Source: Erythroxylum novogranatense
Taxonomy: Eukaryota > Streptophyta > Magnoliopsida > Malpighiales > Erythroxylaceae
Reading direction: 5' to 3'
DNA: 64,000 nucleotides
Assembly: GCA_029891385.1 (NCBI GenBank)
Contig: CM057235.1
Coordinates: 19,461,120 to 19,525,119 of the forward strand
Shown: piece by piece, positions 1 through 11,585 of the stretch
How the letters are laid out: each line of letters begins with the position of its first letter
How positions within the stretch are numbered: the first letter of the stretch is position 1
Position numbers and translations under genes: made by a program
The notes under the pieces: model-generated
Told to the model about the DNA's origin: nothing
Seen by the model: only the letters and a program-made list of their open reading frames with translations
Database searches by the model: none

Positions 1-1030
1 GAAATTTAGAAAAAAATTTCACTTGTATTCACTTAGTTAAGATTATAATGCTATTGAACAGAGGACATACATGATTCCATATAAATACTTTTTTTGTAAC
101 ATGAGGTTAAAACGGTTTGTTGCCTAGCAAACACGAGAATATTATGGTAGTGACAAGGAACCATATTTGTTAAATGGCAGACATAGGAGGGGCATGGTTT
201 GTTTTCGTTAAACATGGGAAGTACATAAACCAACATAGGCTTGTATTGTTTTAGTGAATAGGCAACAAAAGAAATAGAGGCATCATATAACTAACATAGG
301 TAAAACACTACTTGTGTTTTGACAGTGTTATCTAAAAATTAAAATTCATTTTTGCACCAAAATGGACTTAGACCCTACATAAATTTGGTTTTTAAATAAG
401 GAGATAACATGAAACTATGTTTTGTCCATTTTTAAAACACAAAAGGATAGATTTTATCTAATATTACATAAGGGAGAAGCTTGGTGGCTTGTATCGCATA
501 CCTTAACTTGGATGTATAACATAGAAGCTACATAATACCATGTTATGCCCATGTTTCATACTATTTTACAATGCTTCTTTAAAGACCCAAACCTAAGTTT
601 CAAACATGTAAGGGAGTTTAAGAATATAGGAAAAACATAATGTAGCATTGGTACTATATTTTATAATGTTGCTTTCTACTCCTTATGGACATCAAGTTGT
701 TCTTTAATACGGAGAAAACACAAACATGTGTTATGCACCATGTTACCTTTTATCTTGAAGAACTCTAATGGAACTAATATCAAGAGGAATAAACATAAGA
801 AGACAATTAAAAACTCTCAAATTATACTTCAATCCATAATTTTAAAAACTATTTAACTAAAAACATAAGCATAGAACACCAAAATGAAACCAAGACATAG
901 TAAAACTATTACTAAACAAATCAAATTTAAATTAACACGTCTAAATCATTGGGTTTACTCCTAACAAGTTCTTCTTTAAGAGTATTTTAATTGGACTTCT
1001 TCCTCAAGCATTCTACTTGTCAACAACATC
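1..1030. other. AT-rich non-coding spacer
   Basis: No reading frame of note, no recognisable domain and no clear repeat on either strand. It may be the outer part of the decayed Gypsy element that follows, but nothing in it can be tied to that element directly. Confidence 0.4.
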
Positions 1031-3400
1031 ATAGAGAGTATAGATATCTCTCTAAAATTCTTGAGAATCTCCTCTTAAATATAACTTCATTCAATGTATA
1101 TTGACTTTAAATATGCCTTTATATGTATGCTCAAGTTCCACTAGCAAATGACATGATTTCCAATAAAATAACCTATAATTTATGGTATTAGTTAGCATTT
1201 TATAAATAGTCTTATAGGCCTATAAAGCATCATCTAACATTAGGACCAATCTTTCCTATTGTGCTCTACAATCTTTTCTAACATCCTTTTTAATTTCCTA
1301 TTAGTGACTTCCACTTGGCCACTAGTTTGAGGAAAATAAAGGGTAGCTACTTATGTGTAACACCAAATCGTTTAAGCTCTTCTTCATATTGATGGTTACA
1401 TAAGTGTGTGCCTCTATTACTTATTATAGCTCTAGGTGCAACAAAATGTACACGTAGTTTCTTCACAAATTTAATAACTACCTAACATCTTAGTAGGCAA
1501 ATCTTGAGCCCCAACCCACTTTGAGAGAAAATCAACAATAACTAAGAAATATTTATTACCAAAGGATGTAAGAAATGGGCCTATGATATCAATGCCCCAC
1601 ACATTAAGCACTTCACTCACATTAATATATGCTAGTTTAAGGTTTCTTGTCCTTATAAGAAATATTACTTATCCATTGGCACTTATCATAATACTTCATA
1701 TACCATTTTGCATTCTTATACTATGTAGGCCAATAAAAGTATGGTTCTAAAATCTTTCTTATTGTCCCATTTATATAATAATGGCCTCCAACTGGTCTTT
1801 TATAGTAGTGCTGCTAAATACTAATTATATTGGCATAAGGTACTCACCATCTGATTATTTGATCTGTATAAACATAAAATAGGTATAAGTCCTCCCGTAG
1901 TTAATTCCTCACTTTAGAGAAGATTGTCTTCTTCTGTTAATGAGTCAACCCCTTTGGTAGAACCTAATCAACTAAGTAGTTAGCAAGATTAGTAAACTAA
2001 AGTGCATCTACATTAAACACATAAAGCTACTTGTTGAAAAAAGCATCATTTATATCTTCTTTAACTTTCTTTTCTATGTTATGATTCTCAAGACAAGATA
2101 GATGGTTTATTACTAGGTTATTCCCCTTTCTTATCTTTGATCTTAAGATCAAACTCCTTTAACAACAAAACCCATCTAATTAGTCTTGGTTTAGCATCGT
2201 TTTTGCTTTAAATATAGTGAAGTGCTAAATGATCAGTGATAATGACTTTGGATATAATAAAGTAAGATCTAAATTTATCAAATGTAAAAACTACAATAAA
2301 TAGCTCTTTTTCAATAGTTGTATAATTCTCTTATGCATTCGTCAAGGTTTTGTTGGCATAGTATGCAAGATGAAAATGCTTATCTTCACATTGTTCAAAC
2401 ACTTCTCCAACTTTAAAATCACTAACATTACATATAAGTTCAAAAGTAAAAGTCCAATATGTTACTATGATTGGGAAATTAGCTATTTTTCTTTTAAGAC
2501 ATTAAAGGCATATATACCCTCACCATTAAAATCAAAAGGACCATATTTCTTAAGAAATTTGGTAAGAGGTCTAGCTATCTTGAAAAAATCTTTGGCGAAT
2601 ATCCTATAAAACCCAGTATGTCTAAGAAAGATTCTAATTGCCTCTACCATTGTTGGTAAGGGAAACTTTTGTATAGTTTCTATTTTAGCTCTATTAACCT
2701 CTATATCTTTATTAGATACTTTGTAACCTAAAACTATTCCCTCTTATAATATAAAATGACATTTCTTCCAATTAAGCACTAAGTTATTGTCTTTACACTA
2801 TTTAAGCGCTCTTTCTAAGTTTTGTAAACATAAGTCCAAAAAATCACAAAAAATAGAAAAGTCATCCATATACCTCCATGATAATCTTGACTAACTCATC
2901 CAATATCACCAACATGAACCTTTAAAAGGTAAGTAGGTGTATTGCATAAACCAAAAGCCATTTATTGACAAGCAAACAATTTTGATGGATATGAGAATGT
3001 TGTCTTCTTTTGATCCTTTAAGGCTATAAGATTTTTGAAATAAATTGATAGTCTATCCAACAAATAGTAGTATATGTCCCATAATAGTTGTTCCAGTATT
3101 TGATCAAATGAAATGTTATTTAAAATGGTTCTTGTATGTACATCATTAAGCTTCTTATAATCAAAACACACCCTTTAGACAATGATGATTCTTATAAGAA
3201 TTAACTTATTCTTTTCATTTAGTACCACCGTCATCCCTCTTTTCTTTGATACTACATGTATGGACTCACCTAAGAACTATCATAATAGGGTAAATAACTT
3301 ATACATCCAGTAGTTTAACTACCTTAGCTTTTATGAAATTTTTCATGTTTAAATTGAGTCACCTTTAAGGTTGCACTATTAATATAAGCTCATCTTTAAA
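1030..3400 (-). pseudogene. Decayed Athila/Tat-type Gypsy pol (RT, RNase H, integrase)
   Basis: Read on the minus strand, this stretch gives fragments of a Gypsy polyprotein in family order. At 2750-3175 there is reverse transcriptase with a fragment resembling the CxDYRKLN motif (here CFDYKKLND) and a downstream DQKKTTF stretch. RNase H-like remains follow at about 2200-2650. At 1250-1560 there is integrase with a DFLSKWV-like motif and, further on, a [16 protein letters not shown] segment, which in Athila/Tat elements precedes the conserved HKAYWA region. Stops and frameshifts occur every few dozen codons, so the element is long dead. I could not find LTRs, primer binding site or target duplication within the window. 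The lineage call rests on the integrase C-terminal motif pattern and is an inference. Confidence 0.7.
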
Positions 3401-4496
3401 TAAAATTTTTGTAAGTTCAAAAAGAGGGGTTCATCTTGAGTGTCATATAATGCCTCACACTCTAATTATTAAAAGGAAAGGTCATTATTCCTAAGTTTTA
3501 CTATTCATGATGGAAGCAAGTACTTTGACCAAAAAAATTTCAAACAAACCATTCTATATGGTGATTGATCCTAGAGGCAATGACTTAAGACATGATTTAT
3601 ATTTGTCCAGAGAAAAAATGGAATAACCTTAATCAAATGGCATCCTTTAAAACTCTATTAAGTTTAAAAGTATCTTAGATCTTTAAAAACTTTGGAATGT
3701 ACATGTTTGGATCTTCATTTTGCAACCCCTCAAATTATACAAACTATTGATCCTATCCTAACTATTGATCTGTCTGAATCTTATTAGGCTTAATCTTAAA
3801 GTTATTAGACTCAACTCTTAATTGAGTAATGCTAGACTCAATCTAGTGATTTATGATCTAACATAGTCCCTTATAGTGCAATTTCTTCCCTAACTTCCCA
3901 TTATGTCGGGTACCTGCATTTGAACTATTAAATTTCTTTCTCTTTGATTCTCATATAAACACCCATTTGATTTCTAGATCTGACTCAAGTGGTACTTTAG
4001 GGCTACTTCTGGTCATACACTAAAGAACTTAGACCAAAAATTTAGCCACAAAAAAAAAAATGTTCTATGAATAAATAAATATAAAAATAAACAAAAGTGA
4101 ATAGATTAATAAAGTAAAGCTTTCCTAATATTTTAGTCCCCAACAATAGAATTAAAATTTGATTATAATTTCATATTTTTCAAAAAAGAAAATAAATACT
4201 AGTACTAACAGTCTTTCTATTATCTAATCTAATAAAACAATGTTTAATTTAGAGATATAATTAAATAAACAAAAATGATAAATAACAATCACTAAATCAA
4301 GGAAATATATAAGAATAAACAACTAGTAAATAAACAAGATTCAAATGACAAATTTCACTGTAACATTTCTTATCCTCAATATTTCCTTAGTTTATTCTAG
4401 GCCGTATTATATGACAATGATGTGACCCACGCATATTCCAGTAACTAAATTGCTACGATACCTTCTTCCAGTTTTATTTAAGCGATAATTTCTTGA
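3400..4496. other. AT-rich spacer and probable upstream region of the RNase gene
   Basis: No coding potential seen. The part to about 4000 may be further Gypsy debris. The stretch from about 4020 to 4400 is low-complexity A/T with several A tracts. The last 100 bases before the RNase start codon are more balanced in composition and are the likely 5' UTR; no convincing core promoter element could be placed. Confidence 0.35.
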
Positions 4497-7400
4497 ATGC
4501 TTGCTGATAACACCAGAGAAACACATATCCGTCCAATGACTTCTCTCTCTGTTGGAGCTCTGCTCCATCTCATATTGCTTCTCGTCTTCCTCGCTACGAC
4601 TTCGTTTTTCTTCATCGAGAAAGTAGACGGAAGAGAAGGGCTGAGAGAGTTCGATTACTTTAAGTTGGCTCTGGAGTGGCCTGGCTCTTACTGCCATCGG
4701 ACCCACCATTGTTGCCGCCAGAACGCTTGTTGTCGAGGGTAGGATTTCTTTTCTTGATAATTTGGTTTCCTGTTGGTCTATGGTTTGTTGGCTGATTGCG
4801 TGTTCGTCAGAGGCATGCATTATTTGGTTAAAGTTTGGATTGATTCTGGTATCGGGATGTTCTTACGATTTGCAGTTTTCAATTTAGGACAAGAAAAGAA
4901 GTGAAGTTCTGAGGTTTTTGAGCGATTTTGTTCCCTGAAGTCAACTCCCGTAGTTTTTGAAAGTTCGATATATGTGTAAAGCGTGTGTTTTTATTAGATC
5001 AGTATCTCAAAACTTTGGTTCCCGTGAAACTCTGGAAGCCCAATCATTTGATTATCGTTTAGATTGTTGTAATTTGTTAAATTAGGAACTTGTTGGTCAG
5101 CATCACGGCGACTGACTTCATTTAGTTTACTACCACTATGAGTGTGGCAAGTTCTTCTGGTACGTCACACCTTATTCTACTTCTTTAATGTCAAATGAGC
5201 TCGATCTTTCAGCAAGGTATCATGATTTTCCGTAGCTGCTATAAAAATAATTTACCACTTCCTGTACAATTCGTGACTTCGATATCCAAGTTTTTGCCTT
5301 CCTAGAGCAATAGGTGTTGCCTTTTTTTTTTCTCAGAAATTAGACATATCAACCTGGTAATGGAACTGATGTTGCTATATTTTCTTTCGGTGATTTTCAT
5401 TTTTTTTATTTTTAAATCCAGCTCCAATGCTCCAACTGAATTCACAATCCGTAAGTACAATTCCTTTATTTTTTACTAATCCTTATTGTATGAGTCAATT
5501 CTTTACTGTGAAGACAAAAGGATAGCTGACTAATTTTACGGTATCCTTTTTCAAGAAACTGAGTAAATTTCTTCTATTGCGGAAGTGTCTAAACTTCGGA
5601 TTGAAAACAAACTTAAAGGCTTCATTTTCCTGTTTGATCATCTTAAAGTTTTCTTCGCATTGTGAATGTTATGTAGTGAGTGGTAACTGAGCCTTTGTTG
5701 CTCTTGATAGGTTTATAGAGCATTGGAAGAAACATGCTAATCGGTTTACATATCATGTGTGACAGATGGCCTGTGGCCTGACTATAATGATGGATCATGG
5801 CCTGCATGTTGTGGTAGATCAGAATTTGACGAAAAAGAGGTAGTTGTTTTCCCATTCTTCAATTTACGTTACCTATTTTACTTTCAATCTGGAGCACTTG
5901 GAGTCATTTACATGTTGTGGATCTCTAAAGTGGGTGATCTTGGGTGCCTGTGGTGGAAGCTACAAAGAATTTGGCATATCTTAAATTTGATATTAGATTA
6001 TTTGTTTACTATAGGTCTCAAACTGTTATTATATTTTCAGCTAATAATTCTATGATGGTAACCCTATGATTTGGATTTTGTAAAACTGAACGGCCCAGGT
6101 GTTTTTTTTCTTTCCCTGTGCTATATATCCGATCATATTTAAGGAGAACTTCTGTGTTCATACTTTTCTGTTCAAAGTATTCTTTTTGTAGTTATCTAAT
6201 ATTGGAATCTTATCAACACATTTATGTGTACATACTTATGTTGATTATCTAGCTTCCATACATTTTATGTTGATTATCCAGCTTCCTTACATTTCGAGAA
6301 ATCATTATCATGTGTTAAGTTCTTGTTTCAAAAGCAGTACCACATCTTACCTTTGCTAAGGTTTTGTACTGCACAGATCTCAACATTGCTTGATGATCTA
6401 GAGAAGTATTGGCCATCTTTAAGTTGTGATTCATCATCAACTTGCCATGGTGGGAGGGGATCTTTCTGGGCTCATGAGGTGGCTGTCAAATTTCTTCTCA
6501 TACTAATTTCAAATTAAACGATCTGTTAACATTTTTCAGAACTAACATAGGTTTACTTTTTGTGCTTTGCGGTGGCCGAATGTGATGATTCTTACTTGCA
6601 GTGGGGTAATAGTCTTCAACTTTTTCTGTGATTTATTAATTGAGGTTTGAACTCATCTATTGTTTTGGAATAAATGGAAGCGTATTATTTAGTGCTACAC
6701 CATGAGTCTTGTTAAATACTTCTGGCATGCACATGGATGTAAATAGCATAGTTTTAGACAGCAGAGAGGGGGAAGAGGTAGTATACCATCTTCCAAGTAG
6801 TTACTGAGAAGCAAACATATTGCTGATGTTATCTTTCCTCAGGTCCTTGTATTCCCTCCGTTAGTTGCAGGGGACATGCTACACAGAACCAAAAAAAAAA
6901 GCATGACAGATGGCTACCATTACACCAATTTAAACCTGGACCTAATACTTCATTTACATTATAAGTAGACCATGCTAATTGTGCTTCTGTTTCTAAGATG
7001 ATGAGTAGTTGCCATGCTATAACTGTATCTGGTAATGAATCAGCAAGCAAGATGATTATGTCACTAAGGCAGGAAATTTGAACATGCATATGACTTTAGG
7101 ATATTATAAATGTGAAAATCTTGTAGAAACACTGCTTTTCCGCTGGCCAGATTTACTGTGGATGACCTTTTTAAACGTAGAGTTACCATATGGGATTTAG
7201 TAGGATAACGTTTTTGTTAAAACATTTTGGGATAGTCTCTAAGTTGTGGATCAAAGGGGTGTACCTTTATGCAATTTCATGCCAGAAGCAAAATACCTGT
7301 AGCTATGCTTTCTTGATCGTTAATCTTTTCTTCTAAAATCTATTACTTTTTACTAAATGTATATGAACATAATAATTAGCATACTTTTACTTGCAGAGAA

Positions 7401-10227
7401 GCATGGGACGTGCTCCTTTCCAGTTTTTCGAGATGAATATGATTACTTTTCAACAACACTCAATGTTTACTTCAAGCATAATGTGACGGTAAGTGTGGAA
7501 AGCTCTTTATGTTGGTTGGAGACTTGATTTGTTTCACTGCAAACTATGTCTCGTAATATAAACAATCAAGAGAAAATACTTTGAAAGGTTGAAAAAACTG
7601 GTAGTAGAGATTGTGATATAGGACAAACCCGGATTGTCTAGCTTTTTTCTCACCACTTTCCCCCTCCTGGTTTTTCCCTTGATTCCCCATCCTGGCCTGA
7701 GCTTAACGAGTTGCCTGCGACCTAAATTGGTACCTGGAGTTTCTAGGATTCACCTTGGCAACATTCCTAGTTTCCTTGGTTTAATTGCTGCACTGTTGTT
7801 GACCGTTCAAATACTAGCCTGTCTGTGCAAGTTTCCTAGCCTTCATCATCCTTTTGTATATGGAATATCAGTTAACTGGTTGTTTATCTTCCTTTTTCTG
7901 AATGCTTTATTCCAGAAAGTATTGAATGAAGCTGGTTATGTTCCTTCAAATACTGAAAAATATCCTCTCGGGGGAATTATCTCCTCTATAGAGAATGCTT
8001 TCCATGCAACCCCATCAGTGAGTTGCTCAAAAGGTGCTGTGGAGGAACTTTATTTATGCTTCTACAAAAATTTCAAGGTTAGAAGTCTCACAATTACTTG
8101 GAATTGACATTCAGTTGGATGAAAATGGTTAGAGGGTAATAGAGATAACCAATCCTAAAGTACTCAACATTTTAGAATTTTTTTCAATTCAGTGCCTAAG
8201 CTTTTAAATGTAATTGAGTGATCAACTTTTTAAAACCTTAACAATTCAATTCAAAACATTAGTTTTTGTTGATGTAACATAACATCAGCAAAAGTTGACG
8301 TTTTAAAATGAATTGCTAAGGTTTTAAAAAGTTGATCTTTTAATTGAATTTTGTTAAAATTTGGACATTGAATTAAAAAAATCTTAAAAGGTTAAACACT
8401 TTTGAATACGTTATCTCGAGGATAATATGATTTCTCTGGTTTACACAGCCACAAGGTAAAGTATAAGTTAATGTGATAGTATCGGTAGTTGTTGTTTCAA
8501 CATGCTTTAGCTTTATCTTTAAAAATCGCATTTTTCCCACTCAATTCATTCTCAATCAATTTCCATTTAAAAAACTTGGTGAATAAATTGGTTTTATAAG
8601 CAATTTTAAATTTTGGAGCGGAATATGACAGACTTTCATAATATAATTCATTATTGTGCTGCATATCTTGGGTTTTGAGTTTTGTTCTAACTTTTATTCT
8701 GATGATCATTTACAGCCTCGAGACTGTGTGATTGGATCAATAATTCAAGATGACATATATTCTTCTAAAAACTCATGTCCGCAGTATGTTAGCTTGCCAA
8801 CATATGTTTCATTGGGTAAGTTCTGAATGTTGTTCTGCTATCGTTGTGGTTGGATAGATATAGGATGCTAATGCCTCTGGTACTGCTATTTATAAATCAT
8901 GAGACCATCATACTTCAGAACATGTGTCTGTGAGTAACAAATGGCTCACTGACCATCTACTTTGCAACAATACATCAGACTATTGTTTGCTTGCTACGAG
9001 ACTATGATCGTATGAACTATTGGGATCATCTTTTATGAGCTTAATGAGAATGGTCATAATTAAACAATTCACTACTCAAATTCGGTGTGATTTTGTTGCA
9101 TCTGGTATAATATGCTTTACAACTTGATGGAAAGGCCTGCAAGATTACTTTTTCCTGGATTGCACTTCATTACTCCATTGAGAGGGAATCTGACTTGAAG
9201 GCGAAATATTGTCTTTCTTGGTGCGGTTGCGGAGCATCACTTTTGAATAATTCCTTTCTGAGTGTCATGGGAATGATTTTGCTTGTTCTGGCCTTTGCTT
9301 TTGCTAACTGAATGATGGCCTTCAATTACTATATAACTTCTTTCATGTTGAAACTTGATAAAAAAAAATCATGAAGAATGCAGTTCTAGCCACTCTGTTA
9401 GTTGCAGTGTAGCCCACTTCTGTGATTCTAAACTTTCTGAAATATCTGCATATCTGGATATTCTCCTTTTGTAGATTGGCTTGCTCAATTTTGTGTATGG
9501 TCTAGGTTGAGTGGTTTTTGTACTTTCTAGTCTCTGAATTTGCATTTCTCATGCAGTTGATTGGCTCATATAACTTTGTACTTGGAAATAGAATTGGAAA
9601 ATCCCAATCCCATTGCCCTTTACTTGAATGGAAAACAAACTCCTTGTTAATCAAAGTCTTTGAATTTGGTAAACTTAGAATTCAGAGGGCTTTGTGAAAA
9701 ACAAATAAGGAACATGACATTAACAACCTCCACCATGCAATTTAGTTATTCGATATCTGCAATTGGAGTGGTTAGCATTTGGTTGAAGGTTGGACAGATT
9801 GATTAATTTTGGAGTTGCGACTCATGCCACTCTTCTCTATCAAATAGACTATTTGAAATATTTATGGTTTTTTTGACCCAAACTTATTGCAAGTGTCTAA
9901 ATGCTATTGGTCTGGAGATTGCATAACATCAATGTTGGGAAGGCATTGAACCATGACGGGACAAAGAGAGAAAGATCTAAAATAATTTGATTCATTCAAG
10001 AATTATGCTTTCAAACTTTGGTGCTCAATTTGAATGGACTATCCTAGCTTTTATATTACCTATTTCTTCTAGAGATGTCTGATCCTTTCCCTTTTGCTGG
10101 TGCATCTGCTAAACATATGATTACAGTACTCATAAAATCACATCTGACGTTAACCTATCGTTTCATTGTAGGCCTTGATGGTGCCAATGACACCAACACA
10201 TGGATGCCTGATAATGAGTCTTTCTGA
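4497..10227 (+). CDS. RNS2: Class II S-like ribonuclease T2 (RNS2 type), nine coding exons
   Basis: Secretory-pathway RNase T2 that cleaves RNA endonucleolytically via 2',3'-cyclic phosphates. Arabidopsis RNS2 acts in rRNA turnover in ER/vacuole. Proposed coding exons: 4497-4738, 5422-5450, 5766-5839, 6377-6478, 6602-6605, 7397-7488, 7916-8077, 8716-8815, 10172-10227; the join is 861 nt, open to a TGA. The first ATG gives 286 aa. The ATG at 4536 gives 273 aa and puts a hydrophobic signal peptide at the N-terminus, so it is my preferred start. In that numbering the two catalytic boxes are intact: TIHGLWPDY (His78) and HEWEKHGTC (His135, Glu136, Lys139, His140), plus many paired Cys. Many introns, an N-terminal Cys-rich stretch and a short C-terminal tail fit class II. 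There is no ER-retention signal. A fold-back element sits in the intron between exons 7 and 8. The 1.36-kb last intron holds nothing recognised. Confidence 0.93.
6602..6605 (+). other. RNS2: Predicted 4-nt microexon of the RNase T2 gene
   Basis: The exon is TGGG, preceded by a TTGCAG acceptor and followed by a GTAATA donor. It supplies the Trp codon and the first base of the Glu codon in the conserved HEWEKHGTC box. Without it, the exon ending at 6478 (after His-Glu) and the exon starting at 7397 (AGAAGCAT...) join in the wrong frame and lose the Trp. With it, the motif and the whole downstream frame are restored. The inference is strong but needs a transcript. Confidence 0.85.
8152..8404. 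mobile_element. MITE-like fold-back element in RNase intron
   Basis: Two imperfect inverted arms of about 120 bp face each other around a centre near 8278. For example, the left-arm stretch GATCAACTTTTTAAAACCTT at about 8220 recurs in reverse complement at about 8320-8338. The whole unit is AT-rich and non-coding, as expected of a non-autonomous DNA element. The exact ends and target duplication could not be fixed. Confidence 0.65.
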
Positions 10228-11585
10228 GGGTTTGCGGCCATACCCGTCCTTCACTTCTCTACAGTTGCTGATACCTTGTAGACGGGATGAGATGAGATTG
10301 CTCTATGGTTAAGTATGCAACAATGAACCTACCTTGCTACCTTGCTGCATTTAAGCTTATTTAACTCAATAATTTATTTGGGAAGTATTACCTTACCCAT
10401 AAATATGATTCCTTGGAAAGCATTTGTAGTGGGAGTCATGTGTATTTTACCTCACTGTATACCTCATGGAATCGTTAGAATGGATAACTATTGGACAAAG
10501 TTCTAAAATTTATGAACAAGTTCTCGATTGAATGGATGCCTACTGAACAAAGTTCTAAAATTTGTGAACAAGCTCCAAGGTTTATATAACGTTTTACATA
10601 CCTGCAGTACTTAACCTTGCTGCAGTGCTTTCACTTCAGAATACAAAAGTCTCTAACCCTTGTGGCCATTTAACCATAAATTCACGTCTCCGAATAAAAT
10701 ATTAATAAACACCTTTTGCAAAAGTTGCACCAAATTCAAATACAATAATTACACAGCTTTCATTTCTTCTGAAGTTAGCTGTATGTAACTAGATGCATGC
10801 TGTTGCTCATAAAGAATAGCTACTTTATCCTTTCAATATCTGTGAGAATCTCAGGACCAAATAATGTTCGGGGTTCCTTGGAATTAGCCACTTAGGATAC
10901 GGTCTTTGTCCTAATGAAGCTGTCCATTCTTATATACTTCCATACTCTCTCCTTGAGCTTATGGTTGAAAGCCTACGCCAATCTTTCTTCCCAAAAAACT
11001 TGGTCACCTCGTGTAATCTGCTACTATTTGCAAGCTAACCCTACCAAACCGTGGAAAAACTGGACTTCTGCATCTCGGACTACTACTACCAGTCCTAATA
11101 TTATAAGCACATGCGCCAGAAAGTCAACACAATTGATGGCAATATAAGGATGATGGTTCAGTAGAAATGAAAATTGTACACATGGTTTTCTTGCCAGAGG
11201 GCATTAGACTAGAAATTTATACATTAACATTGCTGATGCACCTATAACTTGTAACGTTTGAAACTTAAAATTTGCTGCCTTTCCAATGGCATCTGAAGTT
11301 AAAACAGTTGAGAAATATGGATAAAGAAAACTCAAAGAGAAGGTAGAATCTTTTTATAGCACCCCTTCTCTCATATTATGCGTCCAATCAGTTATAGAAG
11401 TGGTTTGTAGGAATGTTTTCTGATGTATCTAAAAAATGGGTGCTTGTAAGTAAAGAGATGGTGCAATTTGTCCTACCTTGGAGGAAAGACCAAATACATC
11501 CTCATCCTCATCCTCAACGCGCATTCAAGTCAGAGAATGTGCAATTCATCCTATCTTGAGGTAAGCCCAAACTCATCCTCACAAA
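10228..11585. other. Convergent 3' flank between RNase and the unknown minus-strand gene
   Basis: This stretch should contain the RNase 3' UTR (an AATAA-type signal occurs near 10370) and the 3' UTR of the minus-strand gene. A short local duplication (GTGCAATT...CCT) is seen at 11461 and 11541. I saw no other gene in it. Confidence 0.45.

Noticed and set aside
4407..4820. 137-codon minus-strand frame
   Set aside because: Antisense to RNase exon 1, which has clear family motifs on the other strand.
7634..8107. 157-codon plus-strand frame taken as one protein
   Set aside because: Only the part from 7916 is RNase exon 7; the Pro/Leu-rich first part is intron read-through before the TTCCAG acceptor.
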